Assembly: GCA_900314525.1 (NCBI GenBank) | Contig: OMVN01000003.1 | Span: forward strand, 55,421 to 119,420 | DNA length: 64,000 bases | From: an uncultured Eubacteriales bacterium | Lineage (GTDB): Bacteria; Bacillota; Clostridia; Lachnospirales; Lachnospiraceae | Direction of reading: 5' to 3' | Part shown: piece by piece, positions 34,081-42,869 of the stretch | Numbering within the stretch: position 1 is the stretch's first letter | How the letters are laid out: each line of letters starts with the position of its first letter | The notes under the pieces: generated by a model | Databases searched by the model: none | Told to the model about the DNA's origin: nothing | The model's input: the letters and a program-made list of their open reading frames with translations, nothing else | Made by a program: the position numbers and the translations under genes

Positions 34081-35370
34081 ATGAAAGGATTATTAAAGAA
34101 GATGAAGAAAAAGAAGATACCAGTTTGGAAAAAATTATTATTAGTGTTTGAATCACTTTTAATAGTTGCTTATTTGTTTGTTACTGTATTTTTCGTATGG
34201 TTTAAAGTTGATAAAAATGGATTTGTTTCATATTTTTCAGCTAATCCATTAGTTAGATGGTATTTGAACAAAAATGCAGGTTCAAGTTATGCTGAAAAAG
34301 TACAGGATAAGGATTATGATAAAGATAAAGTTGTAATTAATGACAATTTATCAGGAAATGTTGAAACATACAAAAATATTGCTATCTTTGGTATTGATTC
34401 CAGAGGAAACGAATTTGATAACTCTGCTAACAGTGATACAATTATTATTGTAAGTATCAATAATAAAACAGGCCAGGTTAAAATGGCATCTGTATTCAGA
34501 GATACAATGTTAAAGATTGTAGATGATAAAGGAAAGACAACATACTTCAAGGCAAATTCAGCTTTCTTCAGAGCAGGTCCAGAGTGTGCGGTAAATATGC
34601 TTAACACAAACCTTGATATGAATATTACAGATTATGTAGTAGTTAACTTCAATGGTGTGGCTCAGATAATTGATGCACTTGGAGGAGTTGATGTAAATAT
34701 CACAGAAGATGAAAGATTCTATATTAATGGTTATCTTGTAGAAACAAGACTTATAACTGGAATGGATGCACCTGATATCGAGACAACAGGTCCTGTACAC
34801 CTTACAGGTTTACAGGCAACAGCATTCTGCCGAATCAGATACGTAACATTTACTGATGAAGATGGAACAAAATATGATAACGATATGGGTAGAACTGCAA
34901 GACAGCGTTACATTATTAGAAAGCTTATAGATAAAGCTAAAACTGCAGGTGTAAGCCAGCTTCTTGATGTGGTAAATAAGGTATTCAGCTATAATAAACC
35001 TGATGAAAAAATAATTGGTTCAAGTTTATCATTTAATGAAATACTTGATATGGTTCCAACATTGATTAACTTTACACTTGTTGGAAATACTGGTTTCCCA
35101 TACACAGTTGCTATGCCTACAATAAACGGAGCTAGCATGGTTGTTGCAGGGGGACTTTCATATAACGTAACAAAATTACATGAATTCCTATTTGATGACA
35201 TAGGATATAAGCCTAGCTCAACGGTTAATGAGATAAGTGATTATCTTGAATCTTACACTGGAGTGCCAACGTTAAGAAAACCTGAGGATAAGCAGAACAG
35301 CACATATGACAAGAATTCTGATCAGACTGGTAATAATGTTACAGATAATATAACAGATGATAGTAATTAG
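34081..35370 (+). CDS. LytR-CpsA-Psr family glycopolymer ligase
   Basis: 429 residues: a basic N-terminus, one membrane span at about 20-42 and an extracellular LCP domain (~95-310). Conserved features are FGIDSRGNEFDNSANSDTI with the Asp-x-Arg and SDT residues, MASVFRDTMLKI (phosphate-binding Arg and Asp), NVNFNGVAQIIDALGGVDV and the late DMGRTARQRYIIRKL with its arginines. The C-terminus (~375-429) is polar and Asn/Thr-rich. LCP proteins transfer lipid-linked glycopolymers to peptidoglycan, so this is the likely last step for the polysaccharide of this locus. It forms a two-gene operon with the initiating transferase. Confidence 0.93.
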   Translation: MKGLLKKMKKKKIPVWKKLLLVFESLLIVAYLFVTVFFVWFKVDKNGFVSYFSANPLVRWYLNKNAGSSYAEKVQDKDYDKDKVVINDNLSGNVETYKNIAIFGIDSRGNEFDNSANSDTIIIVSINNKTGQVKMASVFRDTMLKIVDDKGKTTYFKANSAFFRAGPECAVNMLNTNLDMNITDYVVVNFNGVAQIIDALGGVDVNITEDERFYINGYLVETRLITGMDAPDIETTGPVHLTGLQATAFCRIRYVTFTDEDGTKYDNDMGRTARQRYIIRKLIDKAKTAGVSQLLDVVNKVFSYNKPDEKIIGSSLSFNEILDMVPTLINFTLVGNTGFPYTVAMPTINGASMVVAGGLSYNVTKLHEFLFDDIGYKPSSTVNEISDYLESYTGVPTLRKPEDKQNSTYDKNSDQTGNNVTDNITDDSN

Positions 35371-35395
35371 ACAGATTTAAATATAAGAAATACAG

Positions 35396-35430
35396 ATATC
35401 CTGGCAGGATTGAACTGCCAGGATATTTTT
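35396..35430 (+). terminator. Intrinsic terminator after the LCP gene
   Basis: ATATCCTGGCAG (35396-35407), seven-base loop, CTGCCAGGATAT (35415-35426), then T run. It closes the polysaccharide locus. Confidence 0.9.
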
Positions 35431-35532
35431 AATTTTAAGATAAACATATTATTTTCATATGTAAAACACATTTTAAACACAATTAACTGATATTATAAGT
35501 GCATAAAATAAATAACACGGAGGTTGAAATAT

Positions 35533-36936
35533 ATGGATAACGAATTTGGAAGTTTTGAAATGGATGAGAACAGAAACGATAATAATTCAGTAAATAGCAT
35601 TGAATCAATAATTGATGCGGAAACAGTGCAAGAAACTGAACAGCCAAAACAAAATGAAAAAGTAAAGGAAACTAAAGTAGCAAAAGAGAAAAAAGTCAAG
35701 ACAAAAAAAGAACATGGATTTGCATTCAAAGCCATGACATCAGCAGCATGTGCATTGATATTTGGAGTTGTTGCAGCGGGAACAGTCTATTTTTCAGGAA
35801 AAACATTTGATATTTTTAAAAGTAAAACCTCTGATATAAGAGTTTCCACAACATCAACAACAAATACTAAAAAGTCAGGAGCTACAGCAGTTGAGACATC
35901 ACTTAACCAGACAGAAGAATCACAGGTTGTAGCAACAGATGTATCACAGGTTGTTGACAACGTAATGCCATCAATTGTAGCCATTACAAGTAAACAGCTT
36001 GTACAGTCTGGATATGGAGATTATTTTGGATTTGGTAATAATGATAGCAAGCAGGAACAGGTAGGTGCAGGATCGGGAATTATAATAGGACAGAATGATT
36101 CAGAATTACTTATCGTTACAAATAATCACGTAGTTGAAGGGGCAGACAGTTTAGAGATTCAGTTTATCGATGATCAGACAGTAGATGCACAGATTAAGGG
36201 AACTGATTCTTCAAAGGATTTAGCGGTAGTTGCAGTTAAACTTTCAGACATCAAGGAAGCAACATTAAATTCAATTAAAATTGCAACACTTGGGGACTCT
36301 GATTCATTAAAAGTTGGAGAGTCTACTATAGCAATCGGAAATGCATTAGGTTATGGACAGTCAGTTACAACAGGTGTTGTAAGTGCGTTAAACAGAGAGT
36401 TTACCTATGAAGACAGAACAATGACACTTATACAGACAGATGCTGCAATAAACCCTGGTAACAGCGGTGGAGCTTTATTAAATGTAAATGGAGAAGTTAT
36501 TGGTATAAACGCAGCTAAGTATTCATCAGATACAATTGAAGGTATGGGATTTGCAATTCCTGTATCAGGAGTAAAAGATGTAATTGAAGATCTGATGAAT
36601 GAGACAACAAAAACAAAGGTTGATGCAGATAAACAGGGTTACTTAAATATCTACGGAAGAGATGTTACAGAAGAACTTGCACAAGCTTATGATGCACCAC
36701 AGGGAGTACTCGTAGCAGAGTTAATAGAAGGTGGAGCTGCAGAGAAAGCTGGAATTGAAAAACGTGATATTATTACAAAAATAGATGGAGAATCTGTTTC
36801 ATCAATGGAAGAATTACAAAGCAAGTTACAGTATTATGAAGAAGGAACAGATGTAAAGATTACTGTTCAGAGAATAGATGGAAATAAGTATGCTGAAAAA
36901 GAAATAACAGTTACACTTGCTGGACAGAAAAAATAA
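35533..36936 (+). CDS. HtrA/DegP-like serine protease
   Basis: 467 residues from ATG 35533, nine bases after GGAGG (TTG 35524 is too close). A charged cytoplasmic N-terminus of ~60 residues (Lys/Glu-rich), a span at ~67-87, a Ser/Thr-rich stalk, then the trypsin-like domain with His199 (VTNNHVVEGAD), Asp229 (SSKDLAVVAV) and Ser311 (NPGNSGGALL). A single PDZ domain fills the C-terminus (PQGVLVAELIEGGAAEKAGI). It degrades or chaperones misfolded exported proteins on the outer face of the membrane. It stands alone between two terminators. Confidence 0.95.
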   Translation: MDNEFGSFEMDENRNDNNSVNSIESIIDAETVQETEQPKQNEKVKETKVAKEKKVKTKKEHGFAFKAMTSAACALIFGVVAAGTVYFSGKTFDIFKSKTSDIRVSTTSTTNTKKSGATAVETSLNQTEESQVVATDVSQVVDNVMPSIVAITSKQLVQSGYGDYFGFGNNDSKQEQVGAGSGIIIGQNDSELLIVTNNHVVEGADSLEIQFIDDQTVDAQIKGTDSSKDLAVVAVKLSDIKEATLNSIKIATLGDSDSLKVGESTIAIGNALGYGQSVTTGVVSALNREFTYEDRTMTLIQTDAAINPGNSGGALLNVNGEVIGINAAKYSSDTIEGMGFAIPVSGVKDVIEDLMNETTKTKVDADKQGYLNIYGRDVTEELAQAYDAPQGVLVAELIEGGAAEKAGIEKRDIITKIDGESVSSMEELQSKLQYYEEGTDVKITVQRIDGNKYAEKEITVTLAGQKK

Positions 36937-36998
36937 GTCAAGACTCGTTCGAGACTAAATTAAATTTGATTTTCTCATTAACATTACCCCTTATATAT

Positions 36999-37034
36999 AA
37001 GACCTTTTGTAAATAACCTACAAAAGGTCTTTTT
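36999..37034 (+). terminator. Intrinsic terminator after the HtrA gene
   Basis: AAGACCTTTTGTA (36999-37011), loop AATAACC, TACAAAAGGTCTT (37019-37031), then T run that merges with the next -35 box. Confidence 0.9.
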
Positions 37035-37063
37035 GACAATACAATACTAGATTAATGTATAAA
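37033..37063 (+). promoter_or_regulatory. Probable promoter of the PPi-PFK gene
   Basis: TTGACA (37033-37038) with TATAAA (37058-37063), spacer 19. A second -10-like TATACT at 37071-37076 lacks a good -35. The consensus -35 makes a promoter here likely even if the exact -10 is uncertain. Confidence 0.5.
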
Positions 37064-37110
37064 AGTCTGTTATACTATTAGAATGATTAAATACAATGTG
37101 AGGTAATAAG

Positions 37111-38334
37111 ATGAATAAAGTAAATGTTGTTGTTGGACAGAGTGGCGGACCAACAGCTGTAATTAATTCAAGCCTTTATGGTGTAATTAAGGAATCTTTT
37201 AATAATACAGATAGAATTGATAAAGTTTATGGTATGGTAAATGGTATACAGGGATTTATTGAGGACAGATATATCGATATAAGAAAAGAAATGTCTGACG
37301 AAGAAATAGAACTCCTTAAAACAACACCAGCTGCATATTTAGGCTCTTGCAGATATAAATTACCAGAAGAATTTTCAGATTCTATATATCCAGCAATTTT
37401 CAAGAAATTTAGTGATCTTGGCATAGGATATTTTATTTATATTGGCGGAAATGATTCTATGGATACAGTTCATAAATTATCAGTTTATGCAAAGAAGACT
37501 AACAGTTCCGTAAGAATTATTGGAATTCCTAAGACTATTGATAATGACCTTACACATACAGATCACTCACCAGGATATGGAAGTGCAGCAAAATATGTTG
37601 CTGCAACAGTAAGGGATATAGTTATGGATGCGTCAGTATATAATGCTGAATCAGTAACTATTGTAGAATTAATGGGAAGACATGCAGGTTGGATAACAGC
37701 TGCAAGTATACTTGCCAGAAAATTTGAAAATGACAACCCTGCTTTAATATATCTTCCTGAGAATGAATTCTGTCTTGATGAATTTGTTGAAAGTGTAAAG
37801 AAAGAAGTAGAAAAGAGAAATACAGTTGTTGTATGTGTTTCTGAGGGAATTAAGGATAAAGAAGGTAAGTTTATCTGCGAGTATGCAAGTGAATCTGGAA
37901 CAGATAATTTTGGACATAAGATGCTTACTGGCTGTGGTAAATACTTAGAAAATGTAGTGAAAGACAGACTTGGAATAAAAGTTCGTTCAGTAGAATTAAA
38001 TGTTAATCAGAGATGTAAAGAAATGCTCTCATCACTTACAGACATTAACGAGGCAGTTATGGCTGGTGAATTTGGAGTGAAAGCTTGCTTGGATGGACAG
38101 ACAGGTATGATGGTTTCATTTAAGAGAGAAGATAAAAATGGATATAGGATCGATTGTGAGCTTACCGACTGTGCAGATGTGTGCAATCAGGAAAAAGAAG
38201 TTCCAACAGATTGGATTTTAGATAGTGGAAAAGGTGTTACACAGGATTTTGTGGAATATGTAAAACCACTTATTCAGGGCGAGAATATTCCAGTTATGGA
38301 AGGTGGCTTGCCAAAATATTGCTATAGAAAATAA
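37111..38334 (+). CDS. Pyrophosphate-dependent 6-phosphofructokinase
   Basis: 407 residues, longer than ATP-dependent bacterial PFK (~320). The phosphoryl-donor loop is VGQSGGPTAVINSSL; YIGGNDSMDT replaces the GGDGS of ATP enzymes, and GIPKTIDNDL has the Lys characteristic of PPi users. MGRHAGWITAASIL binds fructose-6-phosphate. It catalyses reversible phosphorylation of fructose-6-phosphate with PPi, which saves ATP in glycolysis and fits a host that also uses pyruvate phosphate dikinase (58,710), a PPi-generating enzyme when running from PEP toward... in the gluconeogenic direction PPDK consumes ATP and Pi and releases PPi. The donor assignment is from motifs, not assay. Confidence 0.88.
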   Translation: MNKVNVVVGQSGGPTAVINSSLYGVIKESFNNTDRIDKVYGMVNGIQGFIEDRYIDIRKEMSDEEIELLKTTPAAYLGSCRYKLPEEFSDSIYPAIFKKFSDLGIGYFIYIGGNDSMDTVHKLSVYAKKTNSSVRIIGIPKTIDNDLTHTDHSPGYGSAAKYVAATVRDIVMDASVYNAESVTIVELMGRHAGWITAASILARKFENDNPALIYLPENEFCLDEFVESVKKEVEKRNTVVVCVSEGIKDKEGKFICEYASESGTDNFGHKMLTGCGKYLENVVKDRLGIKVRSVELNVNQRCKEMLSSLTDINEAVMAGEFGVKACLDGQTGMMVSFKREDKNGYRIDCELTDCADVCNQEKEVPTDWILDSGKGVTQDFVEYVKPLIQGENIPVMEGGLPKYCYRK

Positions 38335-38351
38335 AATAAGATGAGGTAATT

Positions 38352-39836
38352 ATGCAGGATAATAATAAGGACGACTATGAAAAAATATGTTTTGTGTGCA
38401 GGAGACCTGAAAGTGTAACAGGTAAACAGGTAATAATGCCAGGCGGAATGAATATCTGTAATGACTGTATGCAGAGAACTATTGATGCCATTGACAGAAG
38501 TGGAGCCAGTGGTATGAATCCAGCGGATTTGATGAATTTTATGAATGAAGTAAGTACTCCAAATAATACTCCAAGTAATAATCATGCAGAAGATAATTCA
38601 GAAAATCAGGATGATGATGGAAAAGAAGATGGTTCTACTGATGGCAAAAATGAATCAGATAAAAGTTTAGGAAGCAGAATTCCAAATATCAGATTTATCA
38701 ACTTGGCTGACATGGCAGGTTTACAGGACAGAAACAGAGTTAAAAAGAAAAAAGACGGAGAAAAAAAGGAGCCAGTTATAAATCTTAAGGATATCCCAGC
38801 ACCACACAAAATCAAAGAGAAACTTGATGAATTTGTGGTTGGACAGGAATATGCAAAAAAAGTAATATCAGTAGGCGTTTACAATCACTACAAGAGAATA
38901 GCATCTGATATAAAAGATGTGGACATAGAGAAATCTAATATGCTTATGATAGGACCAACTGGATGTGGTAAAACATATCTGGTAAAAACACTTGCAAAGT
39001 TATTAAATGTTCCACTTGCAATTGCAGATGCAACTTCCCTGACAGAAGCTGGATATATTGGAGATGATATAGAAAGTGTAGTATCAAAACTTCTGGCAGC
39101 TGCAGGAAATGATGTTGATAAAGCCGAAAATGGAATTATATTTATTGATGAGATAGATAAGATAGCAAAGAAGAGAAACACTTCTTCAAGGGATGTTTCT
39201 GGTGAGAGTGTTCAGCAGGGTCTGTTAAAATTATTAGAAGGCAGTCTTGTGGAGGTTCCTGTTGGAGCAAGCAGTAAAAACGCCATGGTTCCAATGACAA
39301 CTATTAACACAAAAAATATTCTCTTTATCTGTGGCGGAGCATTTCCATCACTTGAGGAAATTATAAGAGAACGTCTAAGTAATAATACTTCAATTGGTTT
39401 TAATTCAGTATTAAAAGATGAATATGATAACGATAAAAATGTTTTATCTCATGTCACAATAGAAGATTTGAGATCATTTGGAATGATACCAGAATTTCTT
39501 GGAAGACTTCCAATAGTATTTACAATGGATGGATTAAGTGAAGAACTCTTAGCAAAGATATTAAAAGAACCAAGAAATGCAATACTTAAGCAGTATGAGA
39601 AGCTTTTAGAAATTGATGAAGTAAAACTTGAATTTACAGATGATGCAATTCTTGCGATTGCAAAAAAGGCACTTGATAAAAATACAGGTGCCAGAGCGTT
39701 AAGGTCAATTCTTGAAGAATATATGTTAGATATAATGTATGAAATACCTAAGGACGATAATATCGGAAAGGTAACAATAACAAAAGAATATATCGAGAAA
39801 ACAGGTGGTCCTGTAATTGAAATGCGTTCTAATTAA
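38352..39836 (+). CDS. clpX: ClpX-type AAA+ unfoldase with long linker
   Basis: 494 residues, against ~420 for typical ClpX. The zinc finger is present (CFVC near 11-14 and CNDC near 37-40). A linker of ~75 residues rich in Asp, Glu, Asn and Lys follows (about 65-140). AAA+ motifs: GPTGCGKTYL Walker A near 198, ATSLTEAGYIGDD (pore loop, GYIG for GYVG), FIDEIDKIAKKR Walker B, and RDVSGESVQQGLLKLLEG. The SIGF loop that binds ClpP is kept. It is not beside clpP or tig here, so it could be a second ClpX paralogue. It lies 17 bases after the PFK gene in the same operon. Confidence 0.85.
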   Translation: MQDNNKDDYEKICFVCRRPESVTGKQVIMPGGMNICNDCMQRTIDAIDRSGASGMNPADLMNFMNEVSTPNNTPSNNHAEDNSENQDDDGKEDGSTDGKNESDKSLGSRIPNIRFINLADMAGLQDRNRVKKKKDGEKKEPVINLKDIPAPHKIKEKLDEFVVGQEYAKKVISVGVYNHYKRIASDIKDVDIEKSNMLMIGPTGCGKTYLVKTLAKLLNVPLAIADATSLTEAGYIGDDIESVVSKLLAAAGNDVDKAENGIIFIDEIDKIAKKRNTSSRDVSGESVQQGLLKLLEGSLVEVPVGASSKNAMVPMTTINTKNILFICGGAFPSLEEIIRERLSNNTSIGFNSVLKDEYDNDKNVLSHVTIEDLRSFGMIPEFLGRLPIVFTMDGLSEELLAKILKEPRNAILKQYEKLLEIDEVKLEFTDDAILAIAKKALDKNTGARALRSILEEYMLDIMYEIPKDDNIGKVTITKEYIEKTGGPVIEMRSN

Positions 39837-39852
39837 AAGAGTAATAAATAAG

Positions 39853-39887
39853 GTGATACTAAATATATATTTAGTATCACTTTTTTT
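39853..39887 (+). terminator. Intrinsic terminator after clpX
   Basis: GTGATACTAAAT pairs with ATTTAGTATCAC in an almost uninterrupted palindrome (39853-39880), then seven T. The next gene's GGAGGG ribosome site begins three bases later, so read-through would be needed for transcription from upstream unless a promoter lies within the clpX end. Confidence 0.85.
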
Positions 39888-39898
39888 ATGGAGGGAAT

Positions 39899-41626
39899 AT
39901 GGATTGCAGAGACAAGATTATATCAGAGGATTATGCTGATTTCATAATTGGTGTAGATAATGAGTTTGAAAATGTAAGGGAGAAATACAGGGATGACTGT
40001 ATAATGTTCGGCTCAGTTAACTATGGGATTATATATAAGGAGCTGTCTGATTTTAATAATAATACAAAGGCGGGAGAGATAACGGTTTCGTCAGGAAAAA
40101 ATTTACTAGAATACAATTACTATCAGATTCCCAAATTATATTCATTGATGGATACAGCTGCATTAGAGGAAACGGGATCTATAAAACTTCAGAATTTCAA
40201 TGGCTTGGAATTGAAGGGGAAAGATATTGTAATAGGTTTCATTAGTGATGGAATTGATGTGTATAATAAACTGTTTCGGTATTCTAATGGTGAGACGAGA
40301 GTAATTGGTGCATGGGACCAGACAAATCAGGATTTGGAACCTCCTATAAATATGGAATACGGCAGCTTTCTTGATAAAGAACTAATTGATGAAGAATTAC
40401 AGAAAAGTACATCAACAATACTCGACAGTCTCTCATATGGAAGTTTTCATGGTACATTTGAGGCTGGAATTGCAGCTGGTAATATAAGCCTTGAGGATGG
40501 TTTTTCAAGTGCGGCGCCCCTTGCAGATATTGCGGTGGTCAAATTAAAACCTGCAAAAAAATATTTAAAGAGATATTATTATTCGGATGAAGATGCAGAA
40601 GTCTACCAGGAGAATGATATAATGACAGGAATAATTTTCCTAACCAGACTGGCAGCAAGTCTTAATAAAGCACTGATTATCTGTATTGTGACAGGTTCGA
40701 GTCAGGGGGCCCATAATGGATTCAGTGTTCTTGGTGACTTAATAAATCAGGTGGGGGTACGACCTGGAATAGGTGTGTCAGTTGCAAGTGGAAATGAGGG
40801 AAATACAAGACATCACTATAGTGGAAAATTAACTGATTTAAATAAATATATAGATGCGGAAATAAGGGTAGAAGAAAATCTTAGAGGCTTATCAATGGAA
40901 TTATGGGCAGAATCTCCTGATATTTTCACAATGGAGATTATTTCTCCATCGGGAGAGAAAATTCCTAAGATTGCGTTGGGACTTACAGGCTCTAATGAAT
41001 TTAAATTTTTATTTCAGAATACGGTTGTATATTTAAAGTATGAAATAATAGAAAAGCGGTCTGGGGCACAGGTTATTGAAGTTAAGATAGATAATCCTTC
41101 AGAGGGAATCTGGACATTTAGAATATTTGGAATCGTAATTTTGAATGGTAATTTTAATTTGTGGCTTCCAGTCAAAGATATGCTGAGTGAAGAAACATAT
41201 TTTCTAAAACCAGATCCATTTACCACACTGACCATTCCTTCAGATGCATTTATTCCAGTATCTGCAGCGGCATATAATGATGATACAGACGGAATATTTA
41301 TAGATTCTGGCAGGGGATATACAACTAATTTGTATGTTAAGCCTACAATATCTGCTCCAGGGGTAAATATTAATGGACCTACTGTAAATGGTCAGTTTAT
41401 AGATATGTCGGGGACTAGTATCTCGGCTGCAATTACAGCAGGAATAATGGCCCAGTTTATGGAATGGGGGGCCAGAAGAGATGAAGGGGCAAATATGAGC
41501 ACAGTGGAAATTAAGAATTATCTCATAAGAGGTGCAACGAGAAGAACAGATTTGGAATATCCAGACCGAGAATTTGGATTTGGATTAATAAATGCATATA
41601 ACAGTCTGGATATTCTTAAAGGTTAA
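39899..41626 (+). CDS. S8 subtilisin-like protein with altered catalytic Asp (Csp-like; possible pseudoprotease)
   Basis: 575 residues, no signal peptide. Subtilase blocks are clear: HGTFEAGIAAGN with His184, SVASGNEGN with oxyanion Asn299, and MSGTSISAAITAG with Ser507. At the first block, where active enzymes read V-D-S-G-I-D or I-D-T-G-I-D, this protein reads F-I-S-D-G-I-D: Ser116 replaces the catalytic Asp and Asp117 the following residue. The large insert between His and Asn and the extra ~130-residue beta region (~310-440) are like the clostridial Csp germination proteases, of which CspC and CspA are known pseudoproteases. It may be inactive or use Asp117 in a shifted register. The stop overlaps the lacI-family stop on the other strand by four bases. 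Confidence 0.85.
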   Translation: MDCRDKIISEDYADFIIGVDNEFENVREKYRDDCIMFGSVNYGIIYKELSDFNNNTKAGEITVSSGKNLLEYNYYQIPKLYSLMDTAALEETGSIKLQNFNGLELKGKDIVIGFISDGIDVYNKLFRYSNGETRVIGAWDQTNQDLEPPINMEYGSFLDKELIDEELQKSTSTILDSLSYGSFHGTFEAGIAAGNISLEDGFSSAAPLADIAVVKLKPAKKYLKRYYYSDEDAEVYQENDIMTGIIFLTRLAASLNKALIICIVTGSSQGAHNGFSVLGDLINQVGVRPGIGVSVASGNEGNTRHHYSGKLTDLNKYIDAEIRVEENLRGLSMELWAESPDIFTMEIISPSGEKIPKIALGLTGSNEFKFLFQNTVVYLKYEIIEKRSGAQVIEVKIDNPSEGIWTFRIFGIVILNGNFNLWLPVKDMLSEETYFLKPDPFTTLTIPSDAFIPVSAAAYNDDTDGIFIDSGRGYTTNLYVKPTISAPGVNINGPTVNGQFIDMSGTSISAAITAGIMAQFMEWGARRDEGANMSTVEIKNYLIRGATRRTDLEYPDREFGFGLINAYNSLDILKG

Positions 41627-42636
41627 GATTTACATTTGCCAGTAGATTCTCTAATTATAAGCTCAGGTCTTAAGATAGACTTACTGATTGGAACGTTGTC
41701 AATAAGACATTTTAGTAGAATCATTGCACTTTTGCCAAGACTTAATCTGTCCTGTCTTATAGTGGTCAGAGCCGGACTTAAGCTTAGGCAGAGTGGAAGG
41801 TCATCGTATCCGATTATACTTATGTCATCTGGTACTTTTAATCCTCTTTTTGTAACCTCAGAAATAGCACCTGATGCGATTAAATCACTGGCACATATGA
41901 TTGCAGTGGCACCATAGTCAAGAAATTTTGGCACATGATATTTGGCACAGTCTGGAACATAGTAGCCAGACTCGAGTAAATGAGAATCAACATACAAATC
42001 ATATTTTTTCATGGCATTTTTAAAGGCAGCAGTCTGCTCAACAGAAACCATTGAGTTTTTTGCTCCATTTAAAAATGCTATTTTAGTATGTCCGAGTTCA
42101 TATAAGTGTTTAACTGCTAGCTCCAGTCCTTCGTTACCATCGGTACCAACATAGCCCACCTTTGAATTGCCTGGTATGTAATTGTCGAATAAAACAGTTG
42201 GAATCCTGGTTTTTGAAAACTGGATACTGTAATCGTTGTGCATTGAAAAACCAATCATAAAAGCTCCGCTATATTGATTCATAAGCATAAACTGATCGTA
42301 ATCACTAGTAGTTCTTGCACTTAATGAAGATGGAATAATATCAACACTCCAGTTATTGAGGGTTGCAGACTGCTTGAAACCAAGAATAAGATCATAACCG
42401 AACTGGTCCTTGTTTTCGTAATCCATATTCTCTATAAAAATGCAGACCTTTCTTTCAGCATACTCTGTCTTGCCTGTGCTGATTTTTTTTCTTTTAGGGG
42501 TATATCCCAGTTCAACAGCAGCAGCGATAACTTTCTGCTTCATATCATCACTGATATCAGTGGCGTTATTCAGACCTTTACTGACTGTACTTGTAGCCAC
42601 TCCCAAATGAGCGGCAATATCTTTAATACTGACCAT
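41623..42636 (-). CDS. LacI-family transcription regulator
   Basis: 337 residues; AAAGGAG precedes the ATG. N-terminal helix-turn-helix MVSIKDIAAHLGVATSTVSKGLN with the hinge helix KQKVIAAAVELGYTPKR, then a periplasmic-binding-like sensor domain (VGYVGTDGNEGLELAVKHL, CASDLIASGAI, IIGYDDLPLCLSLSPALTTI). It is divergent from malQ-glgP, with inverted repeats between them, so it is probably a local repressor responding to a maltodextrin-type sugar. Gene order and operators support this, but the ligand is not read from sequence. Confidence 0.93.
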   Translation of the reverse strand: MVSIKDIAAHLGVATSTVSKGLNNATDISDDMKQKVIAAAVELGYTPKRKKISTGKTEYAERKVCIFIENMDYENKDQFGYDLILGFKQSATLNNWSVDIIPSSLSARTTSDYDQFMLMNQYSGAFMIGFSMHNDYSIQFSKTRIPTVLFDNYIPGNSKVGYVGTDGNEGLELAVKHLYELGHTKIAFLNGAKNSMVSVEQTAAFKNAMKKYDLYVDSHLLESGYYVPDCAKYHVPKFLDYGATAIICASDLIASGAISEVTKRGLKVPDDISIIGYDDLPLCLSLSPALTTIRQDRLSLGKSAMILLKCLIDNVPISKSILRPELIIRESTGKCKS

Positions 42637-42680
42637 TTAAGGGCTCCTTTGCAATAAATAGATATATTTAATCTGGAAAT

Positions 42681-42709
42681 ATTATAATAAATTATGTTAA
42701 TTATATCAA
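42681..42709 (-). promoter_or_regulatory. Sigma-A-type promoter of the lacI-family gene
   Basis: Minus-strand TTGATA (42709-42704), 17-base spacer, TATAAT (42686-42681). Leader of ~40 bases to the ATG at 42636. Confidence 0.75.
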
Positions 42710-42713
42710 GAAA

Positions 42714-42745
42714 AATTTCGTAAATTTTCGAAAATAATCGAAATT
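42714..42745. promoter_or_regulatory. Likely operator region: nested CG-centred inverted repeats
   Basis: AATTTCG (42714-42720) and CGAAATT (42739-42745) form an inverted repeat around the palindrome TTTTCGAAAA (42725-42734). LacI-family operators are usually palindromes with a central CG, as here. The site lies five bases upstream of the regulator's own -35 and about 46 bases upstream of the malQ -35, suited to control of both directions. Confidence 0.6.
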
Positions 42746-42790
42746 CTATGATAATTATGTGAAAAATGTAATTAATTGGAATTTACTACC

Positions 42791-42819
42791 TTGACTGACA
42801 TATTTGTAAATGATAAAAT
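42791..42819 (+). promoter_or_regulatory. Sigma-A-type promoter of malQ-glgP
   Basis: TTGACT (42791-42796), 17-base spacer, TAAAAT (42814-42819). Start near 42826, 44 bases before malQ. An in-frame upstream TTG/ATG at 42810 falls inside the promoter and is not the gene start. Confidence 0.75.
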
Positions 42820-42869
42820 TAATGTGTATTTCGATATTGTATTTAAAACTATATAAACGAGGTGAAGAA

